Shown here: piece by piece, positions 1-10,622 of the stretch | How the letters are laid out: every line of letters starts with the position of its first letter | Position numbering within the stretch: the stretch's first letter is position 1 | Source: Helichrysum umbraculigerum | Lineage: Eukaryota > Streptophyta > Magnoliopsida > Asterales > Asteraceae | DNA: 64,000 nucleotides | Assembly: GCA_949592205.1 (NCBI GenBank) | Contig: CATIUR010000001.1 | Span: 39,449,001-39,513,000, forward strand | Direction: 5' to 3' | Translations under genes and position numbers: made by a program | The notes under the pieces: model-generated | The model's input: the letters and a program-made list of their open reading frames with translations, nothing else | What the model was told of the DNA's origin: nothing | Databases searched by the model: none

Positions 1-1252
1 ATATTGTTTACAAAATATATTTGTTACTGCTACTGCTTGGTTACTGTGTGTAATTGTTTACTAAAATTACTTGAAATACTAATACAAGTACAAAATGTAT
101 TGTTTTACCGACTTTAATACCAGTACAAAAGGTATTATTTTACAAACTATAATACAAGTACAAAAGGTATTATTTTACTGAATTTGAATACAAGTACAAA
201 ATGTATTATTTTACTGATTTGAATACAAGTACAAAATGTATCTTTTTACCGACTTTAATACCAGTACAAAAGGTATTATTTTACAAACTATAATACTAGT
301 ACAAAATGTATTATTTTACTGATTTGAATACAAGTACAAAATGTATCTTTTTACCGACTTTAATACCAGTACAAAAGGTATTATTTTACAAACTATAATA
401 CAAGTACAAAATGTATTATTTTACCGACTTTAATCCAAATACAATGTATTAATTACCGACGTATTGCCTTACTGAACTGCATGAGTTTCTATTTAATCCA
501 ATGAAGTCCTCTGATTATAGTCGTTAGTTATAAGATAAGCGCGAATTTTAGTATATGGATCCATATGGGACAGACAATCCCCGCCTGGGGTGGTAGCTCC
601 ACCACGAACCGCACTAGTATAAACAGGCGTTTCTTATTCGTTTGATATGAGTATTTTTGGATTAGTACTCACGGGGGCAAAAACTACAGACGTGTTAAGC
701 TTCGACTATAATGGCTCATGGCATGGCAATAACTTGACCGACTACACCGACTTTACTATGTTTGTGAAATACTATTTTACTAAATTACTACTGTTGTACA
801 ATTATACTTACTGTTTTACTGATTGTAAATGTTTTACTTACTGATTTACTTAAACTGTTTATTACTGTACATACAAACCTGTGAGATTCACCAACCTTTT
901 GGTTGACCTTTTTAGTGATGTATTCTCAGGTACACAGCAACAGTAGGGTTGCTCTGTAAGGATGGCCGCAGGATATGCTAGGCTAGTACGAGTTGCATGC
1001 ATAAACACTTGAAGATTTTATTGGCATAATCTTTTGTACTTTGATTATGTGTTTAAAATCTTTTAAATTAACTTTGCGAACTCGCAATGATGTAATACTT
1101 ATAACTTAAAACCTTGTATTACTTTTGTTATACTGTAATGTATTTCTAAAACGTCTCATTTAGAGTCGTTTGCTTGTACTTTGGTGTTTTGATATTTGAT
1201 TAGTGACACCCAAAACTCGCTTCCGCAAAGCATTAAATTTGGGGGTGTCACA
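1..1252 (+). mobile_element. 3' part of a Ty3/gypsy-type LTR, truncated by the window edge
   Basis: The segment ends in TTTGGGGGTGTCACA, the same kind of terminus as the gypsy-1 and gypsy-2 LTRs. From about 880 it follows the gypsy-2 LTR (47871-48215): the phrase TGTGAGATTCACCAACC, a run around CTCAGGTA.ACAGCA.CAGTAGGG, and GCTTCCGCAAA before the end. No primer-binding site follows, so this is a 3' LTR or solo LTR whose remainder lies left of the window. The small ORF at 647-844 lies inside it and looks fortuitous. Confidence 0.8.
81..462. repeat. 35-bp tandem repeat array inside the LTR
   Basis: About eleven units of roughly 35 bp begin AATAC.AGTACAAAA.GTAT at 81, 116, 151, 187, 222, 257, 292, 327, 362, 397 and about 432. 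The unit tails alternate between TTTTACCGACTTT, TTTTACAAACTAT and TTTTACTGATTTG. Successive blocks therefore form a higher-order period of about 105 bp. Confidence 0.9.
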
Positions 1253-2096
1253 CAAAAGTCACACAAAACAAAGAATCAAACAAGAAATAACCGAAATTCT
1301 CAATGAGAGAAAATCTCTTAATAAATCAATATCAAAGTCTGCCAAAACGTAATGAATAGTAACCCTAGAAAACGTATTAAAATGCTAGGAGTGTTTTGTA
1401 AGCGTAAGGAAACATAAACAAAGAGGAAACAAAATCCGAAAGTTTAAAATTAACCCCAAAAAACGGTAAATTGCCATTTTCGGGCCCTACACGACCCTGA
1501 AACGCCAAAAACTGATAGGGCTAGAGGTGAAACGACAAGCTTTACTCGTCGGGCCGTTTCGGAGTGACCATGCAAATTTAAGCCTAATCAGACATCGAAA
1601 TGTGTTTCGGCAAAATAGGCTCCAAGTATATTATTTGTCGCGTTGACCGAAGTGTTGACCATATGTGCATCAAATTGTATCTCTACTGACTGTATCATGC
1701 TAATTATGAGAAATAGTCACTCCTCCTATCAAATGAGATACTTATTATCATTGTGGATGAGAACGGCAGTCACTGATGATCACGGTACAAGTACTTGAAC
1801 ACTGACCATGTTAATGTGAAGGATAAAGCTTAGTTACTGGCGGATGGCCACAACTAGCTACAAGATTAGCAACGACAACGGCACATCGAGTTCTTACAAA
1901 AGTTGCGCTGAGTGATTCCGGTTTCGCTAATTGCACACACTAGTCTTTCTATTCTAAATTCACATGATGAAAAGTGTGACTTCATTTCCTTCAACGTGAT
2001 TGGTTGAAATCATTCACAAGGAATGTGCATATGCAAATTGGGTACCACCGAATTTTCTCTAACCTTTGTTTTAATTGAGAACAACCACTCAAAAAG
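1253..2096. other. Non-coding stretch, nothing recognised
   Basis: Unique-looking sequence between the left LTR and the promoter-like region. I see no ORF with family resemblance, no RNA gene and no terminal repeat. It is presumably older host or decayed repeat DNA. Confidence 0.5.
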
Positions 2097-2304
2097 CGAC
2101 ACGTGTCCATGTGATGATCTTCTATATTATCTTAATGGATATATATACGACTCAAAGTGAACGGTCTGTACTCCACGCATTGGTGTTTCCGGCGCTATAT
2201 AAATGAAAGTCGTTTAACGTTACCTCCGTTGTTTCATAATGACATCATCCCAATTAACGACTAACTACATCACAACAAACACACAATACAACTACTCACT
2301 AATC
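2097..2304 (+). promoter_or_regulatory. Plant-type promoter: G-box, TATA box and leader
   Basis: A palindromic G-box in GACACGTGTC lies at 2099-2108. A TATA box, GCTATATAAATG, lies near 2193-2204. About 100 bp further on comes an A/C-rich leader typical of plant 5' UTRs (ACAACAAACACACAATACAA, about 2273-2292), ending just before an ATG at 2305. G-boxes of this form are known bZIP/ABA-response sites; a role here is inferred from spacing only. Confidence 0.4.
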
Positions 2305-2385
2305 ATGGCAAGCAATCCTAAAACTAGCATAACAACAATAATAACATGCATTATGATAGATATGGAAAGATATAACCGTAAGTAG
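2305..2385 (+). pseudogene. Truncated gene start (26 codons), possible signal-peptide exon
   Basis: An ATG in good plant context (ATCATGGCA) directly follows the promoter-like region. It opens a 26-codon frame beginning MASNPKTSITTIITCIMI and ending at TAG 2383-2385. The start has the shape of the front half of a secretory signal peptide: a few polar residues, one Lys, then a hydrophobic run. It then breaks into charged residues. I do not recognise the gene. The most economical reading is a small secreted-protein gene cut off shortly after its start, before the minus-strand LTR-like sequence downstream. It could also be a short leader peptide or chance. Confidence 0.3.
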
Positions 2386-3110
2386 CGTGTAGCTTGAATA
2401 TATGCTGAAAGATTACAACGAGCGGAACTTCCAAAATATCTCCGACAATATTACAAATAAGCCCCTCAAAGTATCTTCAACAATATTACAATATTACCCT
2501 CCGTTAGTTTGCTTAAATAATAACCAAGAACTAACTAACTACTAACCTAAAACTAACAAACTAACTAACTAATAAACTAGAGAGAGAAAGTAGAGAGAGA
2601 GTGTGAAAGAGAGAAATGGAGAATGAGAGGTGTGTTGAAATGAGGAAATGAGGCTAGTATTTATAGGTGAAGGGGTGAAGGTGGTGTACATGTCTTTAAG
2701 CATCAAGAACAAGCTCCAAATCGCAAACGGGGGTAGCAAGCACTAGGGGGTCAATTGGGACCTTAGGTGCCAATTACAAGGCTTAAATATGAGCAATTGG
2801 CCCTTAAGGGCCGTATATGACACCTAAAGGGCCGTATACGGCCTTAGGGGGGGGGGGGGGGGGGGGAGTTGGTTTTCAGCCTATGTTCGCTCCGTTCTGT
2901 GCTTGTTTCGCCAGTATCTTCTTCGTTCTAAGCCCGATTTGCTTGATTCTTGCGCCGTTGGAACCGTCTTTCCGTTTAGCTTCTAATGGCACTAAGTTTT
3001 ACAAATTTAGAGGTTTTTAGATTTTGCGTGTTCCGGAGGACATTCGGCTGCTTCCAGACTGCACATCTTCGCCGTCTTTCATCCATTTCGCATGATTCTT
3101 CTTTTTATGG
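2386..3110 (-). mobile_element. Truncated minus-strand LTR-like fragment with TATA box and palindromes
   Basis: Read on the minus strand, this piece has CACCTATAAATACTAG (TATA box near 2660-2675), then a long CT-rich leader (about 2585-2640). Upstream of the TATA lie palindromes (GGCCCTTAAGGGCC near 2802-2815, GGCCGTATACGGCC near 2830-2843). That arrangement resembles the U3-R part of an LTR. I cannot find a matching second LTR, PBS or target duplication, so family and limits are uncertain. Confidence 0.35.
2847..2866 (+). repeat. Homopolymer of 20 G
   Basis: Twenty consecutive G bases directly follow the GGCCGTATACGGCCTTA palindrome. Long G homopolymers are rare in plant DNA and can form G-quadruplexes. 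Exact length is prone to sequencing error. Confidence 0.85.
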
Positions 3111-4686
3111 CCTTGTAATTACCTGAGATATCATATAAGAATGTTTAAGATCTATTTCTCAAATGATAATTAATGTTGAAAGAATCAGTTGTTATTTATT
3201 TGACTCATTTTGTGTGTTAATCGGATGTTTTCGGTGACTTTTGCAGCAATGCCTATAATTGGACTGCTTTGGTGATTTTTAGTAAATAAAGGTTATTTAT
3301 AAGATGTTTTTACCAAATATTAGTTCAATAAGTGCAGAATAATGTACGTAAAAACATGACTTTTTACGTTACATCAGAATGAAGATTGAAGCCGAGAGTG
3401 GAGGCCCAACCTCAAACCCATTAACTAAAACAATCCTCAAACCCCAACAGAATCTTACCGGGCCAACCCATTGAGAACAAACATGAGTACATGACCCAAA
3501 AATCAACGTATTTATTAACACTTTGTTTACATGTGTTAAAACATTCTTTTCTTCAAACAACTTGATAAATTAGTTAGGTTTTTCTAAAGTGTGTCCCATG
3601 GCACACGTAAGGTGTTTTTAATGAAATCAAAATTTCCTTGAATGTTAACATTTGCTTTTAATACTCATTAATTCAATCTAATATTTACAATTTAATGCGT
3701 ATGGTAACTACAATTTCTGATATTTAAGAAAAATCACGAATTCATTAAAAGAAATAAAATGTATCTTACGGGCATTAACAAAACCTAAAATAATTTTCAC
3801 AATGAAATTTTTTTAGTTCTTTTTTTTATTTATTAAATATAAGGTAGTAAGAAATAATTGGGTTGCAAAAGTATCATATCCAAGTTTCTTATCATACTTC
3901 ACAATCTTGTAAATAATAATAATTGGCAAACAATTGATTAAACTGTTTTATAGTAAAAAAAAAAAAATAGAGCAAGCAATATGTAAAAAATAAAAAGAGT
4001 TATACTTTTCAATGATTGTATCTTTTTATTGAAATAATAACAAACATGTATAAGTTGTTACTAGGCACACAATGACTCGATTCTACTTGATCTAATTTCA
4101 CACAAAGTAATTACAGTCGCTAAAAGGTATAGTCCAATTTAAGTCATATTTATTGTCCATGTGAATCACATAATATTCCTTGCAGAATTGTAGGAGTATT
4201 CACTAGGCCAAGTATCATCATCGATCTAAGTGGGTATTGCTAAAACCGTTAGCAGTACATTCATTTTGTCCCCTCACACGCGAATCGACATATACATTCC
4301 GTATTTCTTGGATCCTCCAATAAGAGTGAATGAATTTGTCACATATTTCATCATGTAAGTCAGTAAATTAAGCTCTTACAATTGAGGACAAAGGATGATG
4401 AGCTTGTAGAACACATGTAATATTCTAAATCTCCTCGAGTTTATGAGGTTGTAGCATCAAAGTTGTATTATGTAGAAGCTACTAAGCTAGCTTTATCCCA
4501 TGACTTCATCTTTATCACTACCAAGTGTGTGACCTTTGCCCTCTTCATTCGTAATTAAGTTGGCGCTTCTTTAATTGTCTATAGCAACTAGAAGATCTCT
4601 TACTTCGTCTCTTTAATCTATATCGCAACACATACCTGAATTCTTCTACTCTTCCTCAGATTGTGACATACATCAGAGACATGAAT
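3111..4686. other. AT-rich non-coding stretch up to the gypsy-1 target site
   Basis: Low-GC sequence with poly-A/T runs (for example about 3955-3968) and no convincing frame. The last bases, TGAAT at 4682-4686, are the left target duplication of gypsy-1. This is the pre-insertion sequence into which gypsy-1 moved. Confidence 0.5.
4682..4686. repeat. Left target-site duplication of gypsy-1 (TGAAT)
   Basis: TGAAT directly precedes the LTR start TGTGACAAC and is repeated exactly at 45070-45074 after the right LTR end TGTGACA. Confidence 0.9.
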
Positions 4687-5863
4687 TGTGACAACTCTCC
4701 AAATTAGGTATTAATTAACATTTAAGCATGTGCATTCTTACGCTAATTTCCTGGTTAAGTTTTAATAAAACTTTTTGTTATGATGTAAGCCTAGCAAGCC
4801 CGTACTTTTAAACAAAAAGTATTACAAAATATGTGATTAATTATAATCGCGTACAAATATATCAGAACGAACCCGACAAAAATAAATAACTAAAGTTTCG
4901 TGACACAAAAATAATTAATAATGTAATTATTAATTACGAGTATTTATATATCTATAACAGATAGATAAAATGGTCTAAATATACGTTTAACATAAAACGT
5001 ATTATAACACGAACAGAAACAATTCTAAAACGTACATAAGAGGTCTAAATCTGAAAAGTGTTATTTTTCTAACTCGTTGTAAAGTATTTAGAACATTACC
5101 TCAAAATATGAAATCATAATTCAACTGAAATTTGGCGCTCAATTAACTGCGCGCAGTAAAATATACAAAATGTACATCATTTTAAAATAATGATAACATC
5201 ATTATTCTGATTATAAATTACGAACCAGGAGAACACCTACAAAATAAAAATATAAAAAGTTTACGTTTATATTGCTAAAATTATACCCGTACTCGAAATT
5301 AGTGGGACTAAAGTCCCACCAACCTACAATAATGCAGGAGACATTTTAAATAAAAACCATACTCCCTCCCATTCCCTTACATTTTCTCTGTGATCTTTGA
5401 AACAAACACACACACATCAATAATTCATTATCATCTTCAATCTTCTTCTTTGATCTGAAGAACACAACAAGATCAGAGGCAACAACAAGCAGGAGCAACA
5501 ACATCTCCATCATCATCTTCATCATCATCCGTTCATCATCATCTCCACCATTTTCAATTTGTAAGAAAAACTACAAACCTTTGATTTCTTTACTTTGATT
5601 TCGTTATCTAACATGTATACACATCATAATCTAAACATATAACACATAAAGGTGATGATTACTTGATTGATTCTTGAAATGAGTTTATAAAACCCAAAAC
5701 CTTAAAACAAAATCGATGCATGGAAACTTGTTAAAATAACGTAATAACTTGTAAAAACGACATATAACACTTATATAAACATTTGGTATTGATGTATAAA
5801 AGATTGGAACCAAAAGATCGAGTTTGTGTTTTGCCCTGTTCGAACAGGCTCTGGAAGTAACAT

Positions 5864-6164
5864 GAATCCGACGGATTCATGTAGAATCCGGCGGATTCCC
5901 CTACAAAACTCGCACACCCTGTAATCGGTTTAAACATTTGTGAACGAGTAAAAGACACGCTCGAATCCGGCGGATTCACCTAAATCCGGCGGATTCCCAA
6001 AGCTTCACATGAACGTTTTGTAAACACAAAAGAATCCGGCGGATTCAACTAAATCCGGCGGATTCACCCATTCTTGACCCGACCCGGCGGCTTGACCCGA
6101 AGTTCCGGCAAAACCTTCTCTATTAACGAGAATCCGGCGGATTCAAATATATTCCGACGGATTC
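5864..6164. repeat. GAATCCGNCGGATTC hairpin array in gypsy-1 left LTR
   Basis: About eight copies of GAATCCG-N-CGGATTC or a one-end-degraded version. The 7-nt arms are exact reverse complements around a single central base (G or A). The first copy is 5864-5878; others lie near 5885, 5963, 5983, 6031, 6050, 6130 and 6150. The array recurs in the right LTR. Confidence 0.9.
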
Positions 6165-6565
6165 AGATACTGGACTGGGCTGAGCTGCAGGCTGGGCCGG
6201 ATATTTTCTTGGGCCGGGATTGGATTGGACCAAGGTTTGAACAAATGAGTTACATTATTACTAATGGGCCAAACGGGTTATGTAATCAAGTTAAGTTTTT
6301 GGGCCGAGCCCAACTAACTACAAAATGTTTAAAACGTAAAATGTGAACCGAGACATTTAACAAAACGAGTATTTTTAAAATGAACGATAAATGTTATAAT
6401 GATACAACGTAAATAAAATTTATAAACTTTAATATATATATCTCGATAAACGATAATTTGTGAAAACGATAACATATATTTATAAACGGAATAAATATAT
6501 TAGTAAATTTTATAACAAATAAAACTTGTAACCTTTTTAAATACGTATACGACGTATTATAACAT

Positions 6566-6597
<32 letters not shown>

Positions 6598-7454
6598 CAA
6601 AAACATATGTTATATATATACACCCAAACCGACACTTAGAACTATATTCACAATCGTGTGTTTTCTTAATAAGTGACAATTGCAATTATATATTTACATA
6701 TATATACAAATAAATTCACGTTTAACAAACGTACGACTTAATAATACGCAACAAGTATATTTACATACATATAACAAGTATATGTACAAATGAAAACAAA
6801 ACGACCTTCCGTTAAATGGACAAATACATATTGGTATGTACACTTAACAAGTGTACGATTTAAGAAATAATAATAATATTTCGACACAATGTCACTACAA
6901 AGTTAACAACTTATATTCTTAAGAAATCTACAATTTCTTCAAAACAAACAAACTATTAACATAAGTGATGAAACAAATCAAATGTACTTATGTTAATACA
7001 TTTATTGTATATAGGTTAACATACCTTGGGCGACACCGTTTTCTGCTAGCATTCACACCGAGCAAACTACAGTGAGTTCACAGCCCCTACTTTACAAATG
7101 TTTTCTGTTTTAAACATAGGGGTGTAAACATAGAAACTGCATGCAAACACATGCAGCAAACTATATAAATGCTTTATTTGCTTTATACAACTGTTTGATA
7201 TGAAATATTATTTCACAACTGTTTTGGGAATTAGACAACAAATCCTAGTGCGGACCAGACTTGAGATGTGTGCATGAAAGACCTTATGTCATGCAGACTA
7301 TAACCATTAGCTAGGTGACTCTAGCCACTGAGTATACGAATAGTACTATTGCCGTGACGACCCTCCGTGGATGGAGCGTATACTTAATTGTCCTTCAGGC
7401 AAATAACATAAGTCTTGGTTGTGGTTTGGTTATAGGGTTAGGTCGCGTTACTTT

Positions 7455-7985
7455 TGTAGGTTCCATATACGGACCAAATCGAGTAGCTTGAACTTGTATA
7501 TAAAAGCGGAAATTAAACACACAAGATATGCTAGATGTTCACAAGTAAATGACCAAAACACAAAGTGTGAGTTTATATATAATCAACAAGTAAGATTACA
7601 AACACTTTATACTAGACACACAAAGATCAAAATAACACAATAATGAAGTTTTTCTTCTGTGATTTTCGTGGTGTTATGTGTGTGTTTTGTGTTGAGGCTT
7701 ATTAAACAGAAACTGGCGAGCCTCTATTTATAGCCTGGACCAAACTGTATGCGACACAAGCTTTGTGTCGCATGAAGGCTTATGCGACATAAGCATTGTG
7801 TCGCATGAGATGATTCTGCGACACAAGCCTTGTGTCGCATAGAATGCTTCTGCGACACAGTGCTTGTGTCGCATGATGACAGAAACTGTAAATAAACTAG
7901 AACTTAAACAATTCAATACGTAATTACAATTTCGACACGATTACAGACTGAGACCAACTGACAGACACACATTGATGTACCAACA
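7455..7985 (-). mobile_element. Solo LTR of the copia-1 family inside gypsy-1 left LTR
   Basis: It starts TGTAGGTTCC and ends GTACCAACA, the reverse complement of the copia-1 LTR, and is flanked by the exact duplication ACTTT (7450-7454 and 7986-7990). The uninterrupted sequence is seen in the right LTR at about 37235-37250. It carries four GCGACACAA…TTGTGTCGC hairpins (7749-7876) beside a TATAAATAG box. No internal region remains, so a former element was probably reduced by LTR-LTR recombination. It is visibly diverged from the copia-1 LTRs. Confidence 0.9.
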
Positions 7986-8751
7986 ACTTTAACCTGCGAG
8001 GTTTAGCTCACCTTTCAGGGGATTATAGTCTATGAATTTCCCACACTTATTATTTAGGATGAACTTATCCTACAACTGTTTTACTTCAGTATACATACTG
8101 ATTATATTTATATTCTGGTAAACAACCAGACATACATTTTGGGTATCCACCCACATAAAACTATATTATAGGGTGACTATCCCTATCATTTTATAAATTG
8201 CAAAACCTGCAAACATTTATTTATTGAATAACATTTCAATAACTTAAACATAAACGGTTTAACATACCACTTATTTATACAAAACCTGTGAATTCACTCA
8301 ACATATTTGTTGACGACTTTCTTTCTATGTTTTACAGGAAATTAGCTACGTAAGTAAGAATCGCATGCATTCAGGATGGACAACCCTGGACTACTTAGGA
8401 TGCCATATATTTTGGGACAGCTTTTGAGGATTTCCTCTGTATTACTGCAGACATTGCAGTTATACTTATGAAATCTTATATTAACATATGTATTGTAAAC
8501 TTAAATGTTTTAAACTCTACTATTACTGTACGACTTACATAGTCTTACTACTTTTGTAACAACTATTTTAAACTGGCATACTTTATATATTATGTTCTGT
8601 ATGATCATATGCTCTGATACGATGAATGCACAATTGTAACGTCATCACCCCCGTTGTTAAACTGTTTACACAAGATGCTTCCGCTAATTATAACTTGCTT
8701 CCGCTAAACATTAAATAAACACAATTACCGATTTTGGGGGTGTGACAGACT

Positions 8752-8764
8752 TGGTATCAGAGCC
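8752..8764 (+). promoter_or_regulatory. Gypsy-1 primer-binding site (initiator tRNA-Met)
   Basis: TGGTATCAGAGCC begins four bases after the LTR end. It is complementary to the 3' end of plant initiator tRNA-Met (…GGCTCTGATACCA), the usual minus-strand primer for this lineage. Confidence 0.9.
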
Positions 8765-8918
8765 ATTGGTTATAGCGAACTAGAAGTCTTTAGGTGACTG
8801 AAAACCTTAGAGACCTAGACTATAGCCTTGGCTAGAACATTCATGCATTCATACATACATACGTTTGCATACATCTAACATACGACTGACACGCACACAC
8901 AATTTCCTTTGTCACAGT

Positions 8919-9567
8919 ATGTCTAGTCAATCACTTTACCATGTTTATGCTTCGGATGAGGAGCCGACCGAGGCTACTTTTGAGGGTCCCGCGATCACTG
9001 TAGGGGATGAGTCATCTGTTCATTTGAGAGACATGTCAGATGACACTAGTGACGCTTACATCGCGCCACCACCGACAACACATGAGGTTACCCCTATTAC
9101 TACAGGTATTCACAATCAGGCCGCTGAGACTTCTCGCAGGCCTATGTATAGGAGGACACCGAGGATGTGTGTCCGAGATCTTCCTATTGGTCCGTTAGCA
9201 CCAGCGGACGAGTCTGTTGAGTCTCCACAGAGGGCACCCAGGTTTGCTCATCTAGAGTGGATGACTCCTATGTTGAGGCACTGGAGGTCATTAGAGGGTT
9301 TTCCCTCCACATTTGAGACAGGAGAGTCCTCACGACCCCCAGCATCACTGCCTACCACTGGAGAGCCGATAGAGCAGACTCTCCCTACATTAGTTGCTGT
9401 TATGCATACATTGTTCTGTATTACTTCTAGCAGGGGTTCTTACCTTGGACAGGTACAGGATGAGGTCTCCCGTCTGTATGGGGACATGGCTGGTATGCAT
9501 GAGCATCATCACTTTTTGTTGAACCATGTGTTTACTGCCCAGGAGATAGCTGAGTCCGCACGTGCTC
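8919..9567 (+). pseudogene. Gypsy-1 ORF A, 5' part (upstream of gag), split by copia-1
   Basis: The frame opens with MSSQSLYHVYASDEEPTEA and runs 216 codons before copia-1 interrupts it. An in-frame ATG at 8865 exists, but 8919 starts the protein-like part. The product is acidic and Ser/Thr/Pro-rich, then contains a more ordered stretch (about residues 105-200). I do not recognise a domain. It lies between the PBS and gag, where standard Tekay elements have no extra gene. The frame resumes at 28190 and ends at 28302, so the pre-insertion ORF was about 253 codons. Confidence 0.6.
9563..9567. repeat. Left target-site duplication of copia-1 (TGCTC)
   Basis: TGCTC lies immediately before the copia-1 LTR start TGTTGGTACATC and is repeated exactly at 28185-28189 after the right LTR end CCTACA. 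It shows that the 18.6 kb between them integrated as one unit. Confidence 0.95.
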
Positions 9568-10092
9568 TGTTGGTACATCTATGTGTGTCTGTCAGTTGGT
9601 CTCAGTCTGTAATAGTGTCGAAATTGTAATTACGTTTTGTATAGTTTTAGATTTAGTTTAATTACAATTTTTGTATCCATGCGACACAAGCATTGTGTCG
9701 CAGAAGCATTCTATGCGACACAAGAATTGTGTCGCAGAAACATTCCATGCGACACAAGCATTGTGTCGCAAAAGAGTCTATGCGACACAAGGCTTGTGTC
9801 GCATAATGTTTGAATCAGGCTATAAATAGAAGCTCGCCAGCTTCTGTTTTGGCACCACATTTTACACACACATAGCACTCTCATTATCACAGAATACTCT
9901 CTAAGTGTTATTTGATCTTTGTGTGTTTGTGTCCAAGTGTATGTATTGTTGTTAGTGTTTCATATATATATACATACACACTTTGTGTTTTGGTCATTTA
10001 TCGTGTTAATCTAGCATATATTAGTTTGTTTGATATCCGCTTTAACAAACTAGTTGAACTACTCGATTTGGTCCGTATAAGTGGAACCTACA
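9568..10092 (+). mobile_element. Copia-1 5' LTR
   Basis: It begins TGTTGGTACATC and ends GTGGAACCTACA. The U3 holds four GCGACACAA…TTGTGTCGC hairpins (9679-9805) immediately followed by the TATA box CTATAAATAG at 9820-9829. The transcribed R region presumably begins about 30 bp downstream, near the CACACACATAGCACTCTC tract. Confidence 0.95.
9679..9805. repeat. Hairpin array in copia-1 U3, just upstream of the TATA box
   Basis: Four inverted repeats have arms GCGACACAA and TTGTGTCGC around a loop of a few bases, spaced about 34 bp apart. The same array appears in the inverted LTR (10912-11041), the 3' LTR (27770-27897) and the solo LTR (7749-7876). Similar LTR palindromes are established for Sireviruses. 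Confidence 0.95.
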
Positions 10093-10094
10093 AT

Positions 10095-10106
10095 TGGTAT
10101 CAGAGC
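10095..10106 (+). promoter_or_regulatory. Copia-1 primer-binding site, fused to host sequence
   Basis: TGGTATCAGAGC lies two bases after the 5' LTR and is complementary to the initiator tRNA-Met 3' end. The bases that follow (GAACATCC…) are not element leader but the antisense of VPS13 codons. The PBS itself can be read on the minus strand as the Arg-Ser-Asp-Thr codons of the VPS13 frame. Confidence 0.9.
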
Positions 10107-10622
10107 GAACATCCAAAATAGAAAATCGAGGTATGGTGATATAAAGGTCCATTTCTGGAAAAGACGTCATTCGGTATGAGACCCACAGGCCCTCCAGAGT
10201 AATATTTGCCAACGGTGAATCCTCTTGAATGCCATTGCACAGCTCTAACAATGCATAATCAAGCTGAACGGCCATAATGTTAACTGTACGTGACAAGAAA
10301 ACTTGACTGGTCATGTTAACCTTATCTGCTAGCAGTCTTATTGTATCAGTTGATCCAGAATTGGTATCACGGAAATTAGGAGGAAGCTTAGGTTCTTCAC
10401 TCAAGTTCATGGTAACACAGCTTGTAATTACACTATATTCTTTGTCGGAAACCACCGCATGCAGAGAGCCTACCTTCACTTCCAAGGCAAAATTTGGAAC
10501 TTTGCGAAAAATATCTCTTAAACTGCGCCTGACAAAGATATGAATTTCTCGGCCTTCTCTTATCATTGGTTTCCCTAAAAGACCATTTACTCCAACAGCC
10601 ATATTGATTCCTAAGATCTGAT
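10095..10622 (-). pseudogene. VPS13: Captured fragment of a host VPS13-like gene
   Basis: On the minus strand an unbroken frame of about 175 codons runs from just after the inverted LTR to the PBS. Recognisable stretches are VRRSLRDIFRKVPNFALEVK, MNLSEEPKLPPNFR, LEGLWVSYRMTSFPEMDLYI and IPRFSILDVRSDT, which I recall as typical of plant VPS13 (SHRUBBY-type) proteins. Those are very large bridge-like lipid-transfer proteins at membrane contacts. Plant VPS13 genes are intron-rich, so about 500 bp of open frame suggests a spliced-RNA origin (inference). The piece is a small internal part with no start or promoter of its own and is a passenger. It lies directly downstream of the inverted 3' LTR, in the same sense, as in read-through transduction. 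Confidence 0.75.

Larger units (their letters stand above)
4687..8747 (+). mobile_element. Gypsy-1 left (5') LTR, interrupted by a solo LTR
   Basis: About 3.52 kb once the 7455-7990 insertion is removed. It is nearly identical to 34466-37861 plus 44928-45069. A CT-rich leader-like tract lies at about 5355-5545, followed by the GAATCCG hairpin array and long AT-rich tracts. The terminus GGGGGTGTGACA is followed by the PBS. The LTR-internal frames at 5346-5528, 5731-5979 and 6074-6346 recur in the other LTR but resemble no protein I know. Confidence 0.9.

Noticed and set aside
2817..3020. ORF of 67 codons with a poly-Gly run
   Set aside because: It spans the G20 homopolymer; the glycines are an artefact of the run and no family similarity is seen.
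5346..5528. Met/Leu-rich minus-strand ORF, repeated at 35125-35307
   Set aside because: It arises from (ATC)n/(CAT)n-rich LTR leader sequence and is duplicated only because it lies in both LTRs.
8752..8764. Initiator tRNA-like sequence as a tRNA gene
   Set aside because: Only the 13 bases complementary to the tRNA 3' end are present, right after an LTR; it is a primer-binding site.
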